This document shows positions 17,615 through 26,173 of a stretch of 64,000 nt of DNA, piece by piece; the first letter of the stretch is position 1, and every line of letters starts with the position of its first letter. The DNA comes from Roseiarcus sp963807735 (lineage in GTDB: Bacteria; Pseudomonadota; Alphaproteobacteria; Rhizobiales; Beijerinckiaceae). Under the pieces are notes generated by a model. It saw only the letters and a list, made by a program, of their open reading frames with translations, was not told the DNA's origin and did no database searches. The stretch spans positions 440,530 through 504,529 of the forward strand of contig CAWEDI010000019.1 in NCBI GenBank assembly GCA_963807735.1, written 5' to 3'. The translations under genes were made by a program, and so were the position numbers.

Positions 17615-18373
17615 ATGCAGCGCTTCCTCGGTCAGACGATCGCCATCACGGGCGCAGGGGGCGGCATCGGCGAAGCCGTCGCGCTTCGCTTTCACACGGA
17701 GGGCGCGACGGTGCTCCTCGCCGATCGTTCCGCCGAGGCGGTCCAGCGCGTCGCGGCGGTCCTCGGCGGCGAACGGGCGCGCGCTGTCGCGCTAGACGTC
17801 ACGGACTCGGCGGCCGTGGATACCGTTCTGCAAGCGGCGGAACAGGAATTCGGGCGTTTAGATCATCTGGTCAACTCCGCCGGCGTGACCAGCATCGTCG
17901 CGACAACCGAGGTCACCGACGCCGAGTGGCGGCGGGTGTCGAGCGTCAATGTGGACGGGACCTTCTACGCGTCCCGCGCATTCGTCCGGCTGGCGCTGGC
18001 GGCGGGCCGAGCAGGCTCCATAGTCAATCTCGCCTCTGTCGCCGGTCTGCTCGCGATACCCGACCGCCCCGCGTATATCGCCACCAAACACGCCGTCGTC
18101 GGCTTGACGCGCGAGATGGCGATGGAATTCGGCGGCGCCGGAATCCGCGTCAATGCCGTAGCTCCAGGCGTGATCCGCACGCCGATGAGCCAGAAGCACT
18201 TCGACGCGGCCGAGACCGCGGCGCGCATCCGCCGAGCGCATTCGCTTGGGCGAGGCGGCGAACCGGAAGAGGTCGCCGCGGCCATCGCCTTTCTCTGCTC
18301 GTCGGACGCGAGCTTCATAACAGGCGCCGTTCTCGCGGTGGACGGCGGCTATTCCGCCGGCAAGGCCTGGTAG
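17615..18373 (+). CDS. SDR-family oxidoreductase
   Basis: A classical short-chain dehydrogenase of 252 aa: cofactor motif ITGAGGGIGEAVALRF, a D at the end of strand 2 (LLADRS) favouring NAD, VNSAG, and the active-site Y-x3-K in PAYIATKHAVVGLT. The C-terminus ITGAVLAVDGGYSAG is typical. ATG 17615 is used; an in-frame TTG four codons earlier is less likely. It sits eight bases after the preceding gene and six before the racemase gene. It probably oxidises a hydroxyl on a CoA-bound or free intermediate. The closest relatives in the window by eye are the SDRs at 35379 and 48610, which share the same SKHGVVGLT/TKHAVVGLT block. Confidence 0.9.
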   Translation: MQRFLGQTIAITGAGGGIGEAVALRFHTEGATVLLADRSAEAVQRVAAVLGGERARAVALDVTDSAAVDTVLQAAEQEFGRLDHLVNSAGVTSIVATTEVTDAEWRRVSSVNVDGTFYASRAFVRLALAAGRAGSIVNLASVAGLLAIPDRPAYIATKHAVVGLTREMAMEFGGAGIRVNAVAPGVIRTPMSQKHFDAAETAARIRRAHSLGRGGEPEEVAAAIAFLCSSDASFITGAVLAVDGGYSAGKAW

Positions 18374-18378
18374 CTCCG

Positions 18379-19527
18379 ATGGGCGCGCTCGACGGGGTCA
18401 AGGTGATCGAACTCGCGGGTATGGGACCGACGCCCTTTTGCGGGATGCTGCTGGCCGACATGGGCGCTGACGTGCTGCGCGTCGATCGCCTCGCGACGGT
18501 CGACGCCGGCGTCGGGCTCGACGAAGACGTCGATCTCAGGGGTCGGAACAAGCGGTCCGCTTGCATCGACCTCAAGCATCCCGAGGGCCGAGCGGCGCTG
18601 CTGCAAATCGTCGCGCGCGCGGATGTTCTGCTGGAAGGATATCGGCCCGGCGTCGCCGAGCGCCTGGGAGTCGGGCCAAAAGCCGTGCACGCCGCCAAAC
18701 CGTCGCTCGTCTACGGGCGGGCGACCGGATGGGGGCAGGACGGGCCGCTGTCGCAGGCGGCGGGCCATGACATCAACTATATCGCGCTCGCCGGAGCGTT
18801 GGATATGATCGGCCCCGCCGGAGGGCCGCCTACGCCGCCGCTCAACCTCCTGGGCGACTACGGCGGCGGCGCGCTGTATCTGGCGTTCGGCGTGATGTGC
18901 GCCCTGTGGGAGGCACGCAGGACGGGGCAAGGCCAGGTCGTCGACGCCGCGATGATAGACGGCGTGGCGAGCCTGCTCACGGTGTTTCACGGTCTGCGGC
19001 AGGCGGGGCGAGAAATCGCGCCGCGCGGCGAGAACGTGCTGGATGGCGGGGCGCCCTATTATACGACCTACCAGACGCGCGACGGCCTCTGGCTTGCCGT
19101 CGGGGCGCTGGAGGCGCGTTTCTACGACCGACTGCTGGAGGGCCTGGACCTGGCGCCGGACGGCCTGCCCGACCGCGACGACCGGACGCGTTGGCCAGAA
19201 TTGCGCGCCCGCTTCGCGGCGCGGTTTCGCGAGAAGACGCGGGCCGAATGGGAAGCCATGTTTTCCAACTTCGACGCTTGCGTGACACCGGCGCTCGGCC
19301 TCGCGGAAGCCGGCGCGCACCCTCACAACCGCGCGCGCGGTATGTTGCAATCCTTCGCCGGGCGGGAGCACCCGACGCCGGCGCCGAGGCTGACGCGAAC
19401 CCCCGGCGCGATCCGTCGGCCGCCGGCGCGACCGGGCCAGCACACACGAGAGGCGCTGCGCGACTGGGGACTCAGCGCCGAGACGGTCGAGACGGGGCTG
19501 GCCAAAGGATATTTCAGGGGTCTGTGA
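18379..19527 (+). CDS. Alpha-methylacyl-CoA racemase-like, CoA-transferase family III
   Basis: The 382 aa protein begins MGALDGVKVIELAGMGPTPF. Residues typical of AMACR/MCR rather than of transferases are visible: the catalytic-type histidine in AAGHDINYIALAGAL and aspartate in NLLGDYGGGALYLAFG. The family aspartate in VVDAAMIDGVASL is also kept. AMACR enzymes interconvert the R and S forms of 2-methylacyl-CoA esters so that branched chains can enter beta-oxidation. Its presence beside two hydroxyacid dehydrogenases and a second family III protein points to a methyl-branched intermediate (inference). It starts six bases after the SDR stop. Confidence 0.85.
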   Translation: MGALDGVKVIELAGMGPTPFCGMLLADMGADVLRVDRLATVDAGVGLDEDVDLRGRNKRSACIDLKHPEGRAALLQIVARADVLLEGYRPGVAERLGVGPKAVHAAKPSLVYGRATGWGQDGPLSQAAGHDINYIALAGALDMIGPAGGPPTPPLNLLGDYGGGALYLAFGVMCALWEARRTGQGQVVDAAMIDGVASLLTVFHGLRQAGREIAPRGENVLDGGAPYYTTYQTRDGLWLAVGALEARFYDRLLEGLDLAPDGLPDRDDRTRWPELRARFAARFREKTRAEWEAMFSNFDACVTPALGLAEAGAHPHNRARGMLQSFAGREHPTPAPRLTRTPGAIRRPPARPGQHTREALRDWGLSAETVETGLAKGYFRGL

Positions 19528-19552
19528 CGCCGCGCGCGTCGAGGAGAGAACG

Positions 19553-20452
19553 ATGCAGATCGGGTATGTGGGACTAGGCGCGATGGGCGGCGCGCTGGCG
19601 CGGCGGCTGCAGAAGTCGCGCAACTTGATTGTTTATGACCTCAATCCCGCCGCCGTCGCCGATCTCGTCGCACGCGGCGCAACGGCGGCGCAGACTTTGG
19701 CCGATGTCGCGCGGCGCTGCGAAGTGGTCTTCCTCTGTCTGCCGACCTCGGAACACGTGCACTCCGCGATTTTCGGCGACGGCGGTCTGGCCGAGGGGCT
19801 CGGCCGCGGCTCGATCCTTGTCGACCAGACCACGGGCGACCCGAACGCCACGCGCGGTTTCGCCGCGACTTTGGCGGCGCGCGGAATCGATCTCGTCGAT
19901 GCGCCGGTCAGCGGCGGCGCCATGGGCGCGGAAGCGGGGACGATCGCCATCATGCTCGGCGCCTCCGCCGCACAACACGAACGTCTGGCGCCGATTTTCG
20001 CCGACATCAGCCCCAATCTGTTTCATGCCGGTGAGGTCGGGAACGGTCAGGTCATCAAGCTGGTGAACAACTTGATCTCGCATACCCAGCGGCTTCTGAC
20101 CCAGGAAGCCATGGCGCTCGCGGTCAAGAACGGCGTCAGCCCGGATCGCGCGGCGGCGATCCTCGCCGCCGGCGGGGCGAAGAACGCTTACATGGAGCGG
20201 ATCCTGATCCCCCGCGTGCTCAAGGGCCAGTTGGCCGTCGGCTTCACGCTGGGCCTTGCCGAGAAGGACCTCAAGCTTGCCTGCCAACTCGCCGAGGCGA
20301 GCGCAGCGCCTACGCCTCTCGGCGCCCGGGCGCTCAGCCTCTATTCCGAAATGACCGCCGAGAAGGGCTACAGCGCGGAGGTCGAAGCGTCCGGACTGAT
20401 AAACCAGGCGCGCGCGCGCACGCGCTACATCCCCGAGCCGCACACGATCTGA
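19553..20452 (+). CDS. NAD(P)-dependent beta-hydroxyacid dehydrogenase, second copy in operon
   Basis: The 299 aa product starts MQIGYVGLGAMGGALARRLQ after a GGAGAG ribosome-binding site. The signature DAPVSGGAMGAEAGTIAIM and the catalytic lysine in GNGQVIKLVNNLISHTQ are present. It is the fourth gene of the 16677-22592 operon. Its sequence differs clearly from the 16677 copy, for example in a polar tail ending RARTRYIPEPHTI, so the two probably act on different hydroxy acids rather than being a recent duplication. The exact substrate is unknown. Confidence 0.9.
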   Translation: MQIGYVGLGAMGGALARRLQKSRNLIVYDLNPAAVADLVARGATAAQTLADVARRCEVVFLCLPTSEHVHSAIFGDGGLAEGLGRGSILVDQTTGDPNATRGFAATLAARGIDLVDAPVSGGAMGAEAGTIAIMLGASAAQHERLAPIFADISPNLFHAGEVGNGQVIKLVNNLISHTQRLLTQEAMALAVKNGVSPDRAAAILAAGGAKNAYMERILIPRVLKGQLAVGFTLGLAEKDLKLACQLAEASAAPTPLGARALSLYSEMTAEKGYSAEVEASGLINQARARTRYIPEPHTI

Positions 20453-20571
20453 AAGGGGCAAAGGCTTCTCCGATAGCCCCTCCAGACGCCGGCCATCTCC
20501 GACGCCGCGGCATTGGCGCAGTCCCGAAGCGCTCTGTATCAACAAGGTTGTCATCGACGGGATTGGGCGCC

Positions 20572-21792
20572 ATGCATCACACCAGACCATTGACAGGCAT
20601 CCGAGTGCTGGAGCTTGGCGCGTATATTTCGGGACCTTACGCTTCCGCTCTGCTCGCGGCGCTTGGCGCCGATGTTGTGAAGGTCGAGCCGATCAGAGGC
20701 GGCGAACCCTTCCGGCGCGGCGTCGACATCGACAGCCACTATTTCGTTCAGTACAACGCCGGAAAAAGGAGCATCGCGGTCGATTTGAAGCGCCCGGAAG
20801 GCGTGGCGTTAATCCGTGCGCTGGCGCCGAACTTCGACGTGTTCGTCGAGAACAACCGGCCGGGAAAGATGGCGGCGCTCGGGCTCGGCGCCCAGGATCT
20901 GATGAGCATAAATCCCGCGCTGGTCTATACTTCAGTCTCCGGCTTCGGCGACGGCGGCCCCTGGCGGGATCGGGCGGCTTACGACTCGATCGGCCAGAGT
21001 ATGGGCGGGTTTTACTCGATCATGAACGACAAAGCGGACGCCCGCCTGTCAGGCACCTGCATTGGCGACCTGATATCAGCGATCACCGCCACGATGGGCA
21101 TCCTCGCAGGTCTAGTCGGCCGCTCCCAGTCGCCCGAGCGCAAGGGATTCGAAGTGCAGACTTCATTGGTTGAAGCCATGTCGACGCTGACGATCGACGC
21201 TCTGACGCAAATGTTTGAGACGGACGTCTCGCCCACGCGGGAGAGCCGCCATCCGCAGGCGCAGAATTTTTGCCTCGCCACCTCCGACGGCGGGTCGATC
21301 ACGTTGCATCTGTCCTCATCGCAGAAGTTCTGGGAGGCGCTCGCCCGCGCCATGGGCCAGGCGGAACTGATCGAAGACCCGCGCTTCCTCACCTACTACG
21401 ACCGCATGGAGCACTACTTCGAGTTGAAGCCCATCGTCGAAGCCGAGTTCCGCAAGCGCTCGCGCGAAGAATGGGAGGCGATTCTCACCAAGGCGGACGT
21501 GCCTTTCGCGCCGACCCTCACGGCTGCGGAAGTCGTCGCCCATCCGCAAACGCAATGGCTCGACATGCTGGAGCCAGCACGCGACGGCAAGACGTTGCTG
21601 CGCCCGCCGTTGCGCTTCTTCGGCGCCCGGCCGGACCGGCCGTTTCGCGCCCCGCATATCGGCGAGCACACACGGGAGGTGGCATTGCAGGCGTTGCCGG
21701 CAGCGGAGGTCGACAGGTTGATCGCCGAAGGCGTGTTGTTGCAGGCGGCGCCGGAGACGGTCGCCGCCGGCTCGGCGGTCAGGACGGCTTGA
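20572..21792 (+). CDS. CaiB/BaiF-family CoA-transferase
   Basis: The 406 aa protein starts at MHHTRPLTGIRVLELGAYIS. Family blocks are GPYASALLAALGADVVKVEP, NAGKRSIAVDLKRPEG and YTSVSGFGDGGPW. Where many family members carry the nucleophilic aspartate it reads VQTSLVEAMS, that is glutamate by my eye alignment, a variant seen in parts of this family. It should move CoA between a carboxylic acid and a CoA ester, activating the substrate without ATP. It is the fifth gene of the operon, 119 bp after the dehydrogenase, with an SDR twelve bases downstream. Confidence 0.88.
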   Translation: MHHTRPLTGIRVLELGAYISGPYASALLAALGADVVKVEPIRGGEPFRRGVDIDSHYFVQYNAGKRSIAVDLKRPEGVALIRALAPNFDVFVENNRPGKMAALGLGAQDLMSINPALVYTSVSGFGDGGPWRDRAAYDSIGQSMGGFYSIMNDKADARLSGTCIGDLISAITATMGILAGLVGRSQSPERKGFEVQTSLVEAMSTLTIDALTQMFETDVSPTRESRHPQAQNFCLATSDGGSITLHLSSSQKFWEALARAMGQAELIEDPRFLTYYDRMEHYFELKPIVEAEFRKRSREEWEAILTKADVPFAPTLTAAEVVAHPQTQWLDMLEPARDGKTLLRPPLRFFGARPDRPFRAPHIGEHTREVALQALPAAEVDRLIAEGVLLQAAPETVAAGSAVRTA

Positions 21793-21803
21793 AGGGGACG
21801 GCG

Positions 21804-22592
21804 ATGACCATTCTCGACCATTATTTCGGCGTCGCCGGCAAGGTGACGCTAGTTACCGGCGGCGGGCGAGGGATCGGCGAGTCCATCGCCGAGGGTTTCG
21901 TCAAGGCCGGGGCGAAGGTCTATATCTGCTCTCGCAAAGCCAAGACCTGCGAGGAAACCGCCGCGCGTCTTGCCGCTTTCGGAACCTGCGTCGCGTTGCC
22001 GGTGGCGGGCGACATTGCGACGGCGGCCGGACGCGCGGCCGTGGTCGAGGCGATCAAGGCGCGCGAGGCCAAGCTCGACATTCTCATCAACAATGCGGGC
22101 GCCCTTTGGGCTGCGCCCCTCGTTGAATATCCGGAGGCCGGGTGGGACAAGGTGTTCGATCTCAACGTGAAGGGACTTTTCTTCCTGATCCGCGACCTGA
22201 CGCCTATGCTGGCGGCCGCCGCGTCCCGCGCCGCGCCGGCGCGCGTCATCAACATCGGCTCCATCGACGGCTTTCATATTCCCAAGCACGAGACCTACGC
22301 CTATTCCTCCTCCAAGGCCGCCGCGCATCAGCTCTCGATCCATCTCGCCGACCAACTCGCACCCCGCAACATCACAGTCAACGTCATCGCGCCCGGCATG
22401 TTTCCGTCTCAGATGATGCAGGGCACGCTCGACCGGCTCGGCGAGGAGAAGATTGTTGAGAAAGTGCCGCTGAAGCGGCTGACCGGTCCCGACGACATGG
22501 CGGGAACCGCGCTCTTTCTCGCCAGCCATGCCGCGAGCTACATAACCGGGGCTGTCATTCCGGTGGATGGCGGAACCGCGACGACACTTTGA
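21804..22592 (+). CDS. SDR-family oxidoreductase, RhlG/FabG-like
   Basis: The 262 aa protein starts at ATG 21804 behind AAGGGG. It has the cofactor motif VTGGGRGIGESIAEGF, arginines after strand 2 (ICSRKAK) that favour NADP, INNAG, and the active site ETYAYSSSKAAAHQL. The N-terminal LDHYFGVAGKVTLVT and the block SIDGFHIPKHETYAYS resemble RhlG-type 3-ketoacyl reductases. It is the last gene of the 16677 operon. Whether it reduces or oxidises in this pathway cannot be told. No clear terminator follows in the 290 bp to the next convergent gene. Confidence 0.9.
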   Translation: MTILDHYFGVAGKVTLVTGGGRGIGESIAEGFVKAGAKVYICSRKAKTCEETAARLAAFGTCVALPVAGDIATAAGRAAVVEAIKAREAKLDILINNAGALWAAPLVEYPEAGWDKVFDLNVKGLFFLIRDLTPMLAAAASRAAPARVINIGSIDGFHIPKHETYAYSSSKAAAHQLSIHLADQLAPRNITVNVIAPGMFPSQMMQGTLDRLGEEKIVEKVPLKRLTGPDDMAGTALFLASHAASYITGAVIPVDGGTATTL

Positions 22593-22884
22593 CACGCGCG
22601 TCTCGGCGGAAGGTCAACTTGAGTGGGAACGCGCGCAGGCCCGTATCCTGCCTCGCCCTCGTTCGAGCCAACGTTTCGCCTGTTCAACTAACCAACTCGT
22701 CCGCCGCCACCCTGCTTCCCCCGCAGCCGCTGAACCAATCTAGGATCTTGCGATTTGCAAGAGGCGCCCGCCTCGGACACGTTCCCAAAAACCGCGTTGT
22801 CTGTGCAACGAGCGCGACTTGGAAAGCGCGCGCGCAGCGCTGGACCAACCCTATTCTTGTCAAGCGCGGACCGCTCGCGTCGCT

Positions 22885-23412
22885 TCATTCGGCGGCGGCG
22901 CTGCGATTGGCGAAGACCTGATCGGAGCGATCGCGACGGCCGAGGGCGCCAACGAGTTGGCGAAGGTGATGGCTTGAAGGCATGGTTGCGGTGGAATCGT
23001 AAACCACATGACGCAGCGCGATACGCCAGGAAGAATCCTCGCGCATTTCGAAGCGATCCACATAGCGACCAAAAACGTGGTGATCGACGCCTTCTCCCGA
23101 TTCCTCGTCCGCCGGAGAAGCCCGTCTTTGAAAAGCGATGAAATAGGTCTCCACCGCGGCGACCCGGTCGGACAGGAACTCGACGAGCGAGTTTCCTAGG
23201 AAGTGCATGGAAAAGGGAACGTTCGCATGGCGCTTGCCAACCCAGGCTATGAACTCCTCGACATTTCCAACGAACTCGCCGTGGTAATCGACCGCATCTT
23301 CGTGGAACACGTCGCGCAACGCGTCATAGTCGCGGCGGTCCAACGCGCGTGCGTAGCGGCAGAGGCAATCGTGGATTTCAGTCTTTGCAATTAACTGTTC
23401 GACACGATCCAT
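22885..23412 (-). CDS. SnoaL-like (NTF2 fold) protein, possible dehydratase or isomerase
   Basis: The 175 aa product begins MDRVEQLIAKTEIHDCLCRY, with ARALDRRDYDALRDVFHEDA, MHFLGNSLVEF and YVDRFEMREDSSWRIALRHV. These are hallmarks of the small alpha+beta barrel fold shared by SnoaL, scytalone dehydratase, LinA and BaiE. The aspartate and histidine positions needed for acid-base catalysis are present (HEDAVDYHGEF), but activity is not proven by sequence. It follows an SDR gene by 43 bp on the minus strand. A paralogue occurs at 36371. Such proteins typically dehydrate or isomerise cyclic intermediates in steroid, terpene or aromatic pathways. Confidence 0.8.
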   Translation of the reverse strand: MDRVEQLIAKTEIHDCLCRYARALDRRDYDALRDVFHEDAVDYHGEFVGNVEEFIAWVGKRHANVPFSMHFLGNSLVEFLSDRVAAVETYFIAFQRRASPADEESGEGVDHHVFGRYVDRFEMREDSSWRIALRHVVYDSTATMPSSHHLRQLVGALGRRDRSDQVFANRSAAAE

Positions 23413-23455
23413 GGGGTAAGTCCGTCGTTCCAGAACGTCAAATGAGGGCGGCGGC

Positions 23456-24382
23456 TCAAACGGGGTCCCAGGAAAATACGTCCTGGCTGCGGTCGAGCGA
23501 GTAGAAACTTGACGAGAGCGCGGGGGCGGCGTGATCCCGGATCGTCTCGGGAGACCACCCTTCGGCGCGCTGCACAGAACGCAGCGGGCGCGTCTGGCTC
23601 ATCAGGAAGATTTCGTTCATGCGGACCGCGAAGACCTGGCCGTTGACCCTCGCCGCTGCGTCCGACGCGAGATAAACGGCGAGCGGCGCATTCTTCTCCG
23701 GCGTCATCTTCTTCAGGTTTTCGACCCGGGCGATCTGGTCGGGTGTGGTCGCCGGAATGTTGGAGGTCATGCGGCCCCAGGCGAAGGGACAGATGCAATT
23801 GGAGCGAACATTGTAGCGCGCCATGTCGAGCGCGATGGATTTGGAAAGCGCCACGACGCCGAGCTTCGCCGCGGAATAATTGGCCTGGCCGACGTTGCCG
23901 ACGAGGCCCGAGGCCGAGGTCATGTGGATATAGGTGCCGGCGTTCTGTTCGCGAAACAGAGGCGCCGCCGCACGGCTGACGAAGAAGGCGCCGTTCAGAT
24001 GAACGTTGAGCACGGCGAGCCACTGCTCCGGGTCCATCTTATGAAACATGGCGTCGCGCAGGATGCCGGCGTTGTTGACGACGACGTCCAACCGGCCGAA
24101 AGTTTCGATCGCGGTCTGAACGATCTTCTGTGCCGAGGCCCAATCCGAAACGGACTCCGTGCTGATGGTCGCCGCTCCGCCTTGCCGTCTGATGAGATCC
24201 CTTGTCTCCTCCGCGGGCGTAGCCGAACCTCCTTCGCCCGAAAGCGACACGCCGATATCGTTGACGACGACAGAGGCGCCGGCTGCGGCGAGAGCGACCG
24301 CAAGTGCGCGGCCTATTCCGTTTCCGGCGCCGGTCACGATGGCCGACTTGCCTTCCAACATCATCTGGCTATCGCTCCCCAC
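23456..24382 (-). CDS. SDR, (3R)-hydroxyacyl-CoA dehydrogenase-like (HSD17B4/MFE-2 type)
   Basis: The 308 aa protein has IVTGAGNGIGRALAVALAAA, NDIGVSLSGEGGSATPAEE (the insertion typical of the SDR domain of MFE-2/HSD17B4), VVNNAGILRDAMFHKM, and the active site GQANYSAAKLGVVALSK. That type oxidises 3-hydroxyacyl-CoA esters during side-chain or branched-chain beta-oxidation. The C-terminal tail of about 60 residues (QTRPLRSVQRAEGWSPETI) is longer than in minimal SDRs and matches this group. An exact regulatory box (24458-24472) lies 76 bp upstream and an IS1380 element begins 163 bp upstream. Confidence 0.88.
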   Translation of the reverse strand: MGSDSQMMLEGKSAIVTGAGNGIGRALAVALAAAGASVVVNDIGVSLSGEGGSATPAEETRDLIRRQGGAATISTESVSDWASAQKIVQTAIETFGRLDVVVNNAGILRDAMFHKMDPEQWLAVLNVHLNGAFFVSRAAAPLFREQNAGTYIHMTSASGLVGNVGQANYSAAKLGVVALSKSIALDMARYNVRSNCICPFAWGRMTSNIPATTPDQIARVENLKKMTPEKNAPLAVYLASDAAARVNGQVFAVRMNEIFLMSQTRPLRSVQRAEGWSPETIRDHAAPALSSSFYSLDRSQDVFSWDPV

Positions 24383-24457
24383 TCATTTGCCGCCGAGCAT
24401 ATCGCCGCCTACCTGGACCCGGAAGCGCCAAGGGCGCGCAGGCCGCCTTGCACCCCG

Positions 24458-24472
24458 ATAGGTCGGACCTAT
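24458..24472. promoter_or_regulatory. Exact LysR-type box, perfect 15-bp palindrome
   Basis: ATAGGTCGGACCTAT is a full palindrome about a central G and contains T-N11-A. It is 76 bp upstream of the minus-strand SDR start at 24382, between that gene and the IS1380 end. Three other exact copies of ATAGG-N5-CCTAT occur in the window, all in promoter regions. Confidence 0.7.
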
Positions 24473-24544
24473 GTTCACGACAGCCGGCCAGCGGCGGTTT
24501 AGCGTCAGTACCCACGTTGTCGCCTTGAATGAAGCGGCCGCTAG

Positions 24545-26173
24545 CCCGCATTATTCACCGCGCGGTTCAATTTTGCGCCCAGCGCCGGGCGTCGGACTGT
24601 TGGGAAGAGAGTTTTTCGCATGGCCAGGCGCGCGAGATCGCCTCGGCGCGCGGCCAAGGGGCTATTTCGAGAGGTTTGCGGTTGACGGGAAGGGTTGCGG
24701 CTTGGGGGACTCGCGCCCCGCCGGCTACGTGACGAGGCGCGGGATGCGCGCGCAGGCGAAGCGAATGACATCCTGCGCCGGACAAGACGTCGGCAGATGC
24801 ACGCGGATCATCGTCTTCATCTCGACGACGCGCGCGGCGACCTTGATCAGGCGCAGGCGCAAAGTGTCGAACTGGGCGACGCGCCACATCGAGCGCCTGG
24901 GCGTCGAAGCGCGTAAGCCCCACATCAACCAGTACGCGCCGGCGTGGAGGAAGAGCCGGAACTGATTGGCGGTCGCTTTCGTGCAAGAGGTTCGGTCGGC
25001 GGCCAGATGTGTTTTGAAAGACTTGATGTGGTTTTCGGCTTGGCCGCGCCGGCAGTAGATGTCTTCGTAGAGCGCGCGGGCGTTCCACCGGGTCAGGTTG
25101 GTGACGATGAAGCGCGTATCCGGCCCCTCCGCGCCGACCTCGATGCGCGCGATGATGCGCTGAACGCGGCTCCAGCTTTGCGCGCCGTCGTAGAATTCCT
25201 TGTACCGACGCAGTTTGTCCTGACGCGGCGCGGCCTCGAAGCGCGCCTTCGTCGAGGCTTCAAGCGTCGTGACATGGCGGCGAAGCGTCGAGGTCGGCGC
25301 AACGCCGAGAATGTAGTCGAGGCCGTTGACGCGGCAGAAATCGAGAACCTCCGGCGCACAATAATGGCTGTCGGCGCGCAACAGGATTTTCACGCGCGGC
25401 CAATGGGCGCGGATCGCCCGCAAGAGCCGGCGCAGGAAGGGCTTGATCTCCCTGCCGCTCGGACGTCTGGCGGGACGCAGAACCGCCGTGACGAACCGCC
25501 CCTGACCGTCGAACACGACGATCGGCTGGAAGCCGTATTCGTCATAGTGCGCGTTGAACAGCGCCAACTGCTGGCCACCATGCACGGCGTCGAACGTGTC
25601 GTCGAGGTCGAGCGTGATGCGCTCCGGCGCGGCGGCGAACGAGGCGCAATAGAGATCGACCATCGCCCGGCCCATGCGCAGCAAAGCGCGCGCGTCGGGC
25701 AGATTCTCCAGCCGCGAGATCGTCGATTGCGAGCACAGATCACGCTGGGAAGGCGTCGCGTCGAGCGCCATCTTGAACACGGGATCGCTGCGCAGAGCGT
25801 TGGCGTCGACGCCATCCTCATAGCCAGCCGCGATCATCAGCAAACGGAACCGGACGATGTCGTCCAAGCTGTGCGTGATCTGAGCGCCGTCGCGCGGATC
25901 AATCAAACAGACCGCGAGCCGCTCCGCGACGCCGAGCCGCTTTTCGACCTCGCGCAGAGCCAACACGCCGCCATCCGACGACAGCAGGCCGCCGTCGAAT
26001 CTGACATCGACGCGCTTGCCTCCCGCAGGTGACAGACCGGGCAGCGGAAGCTTAGGATCGTTCATGGCGGGGGCGGCTCGTCTGAAAATGCGATGAATCG
26101 GAGTAAGCACCCAGATTCTACGCAATATCAGCCGCTTATGCTACTCCCGCCAACCCGCAACGCATAATCCGGG
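24545..26173 (-). mobile_element. IS1380-family insertion sequence with CTAG target duplication
   Basis: The element spans 1629 bp. Its ends are imperfect inverted repeats, CCCGCATTATTCAC at 24545 and (reverse strand) CCCGGATTATGCGT ending at 26173. Both are flanked directly by CTAG (24541-24544 and 26174-26177), a 4-bp target duplication. It carries one intact transposase gene on the minus strand. The right-hand CTAG contains the stop codon of the neighbouring SDR gene, so insertion happened exactly at the end of that gene without changing the protein. Confidence 0.85.
24725..26065 (-). CDS. IS1380-family transposase
   Basis: The 446 aa product starts MNDPKLPLPGLSPAGGKRVD; an upstream extension in frame is unlikely. 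The DDE catalytic segments are visible as ITLDLDDTFDAVHGGQ, ILLRADSHYCAPEVLDF and the Y-x-x-R-G-Q-x-E helix DIYCRRGQAENHIKSFK. The N-terminal DGGLLSSDGGVLALREVEKR is typical of this family. Length and motifs are complete and uninterrupted, so the element may still move. It catalyses cut-and-paste transposition at the inverted repeats that bound 24545-26173. Confidence 0.93.
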   Translation of the reverse strand: MNDPKLPLPGLSPAGGKRVDVRFDGGLLSSDGGVLALREVEKRLGVAERLAVCLIDPRDGAQITHSLDDIVRFRLLMIAAGYEDGVDANALRSDPVFKMALDATPSQRDLCSQSTISRLENLPDARALLRMGRAMVDLYCASFAAAPERITLDLDDTFDAVHGGQQLALFNAHYDEYGFQPIVVFDGQGRFVTAVLRPARRPSGREIKPFLRRLLRAIRAHWPRVKILLRADSHYCAPEVLDFCRVNGLDYILGVAPTSTLRRHVTTLEASTKARFEAAPRQDKLRRYKEFYDGAQSWSRVQRIIARIEVGAEGPDTRFIVTNLTRWNARALYEDIYCRRGQAENHIKSFKTHLAADRTSCTKATANQFRLFLHAGAYWLMWGLRASTPRRSMWRVAQFDTLRLRLIKVAARVVEMKTMIRVHLPTSCPAQDVIRFACARIPRLVT

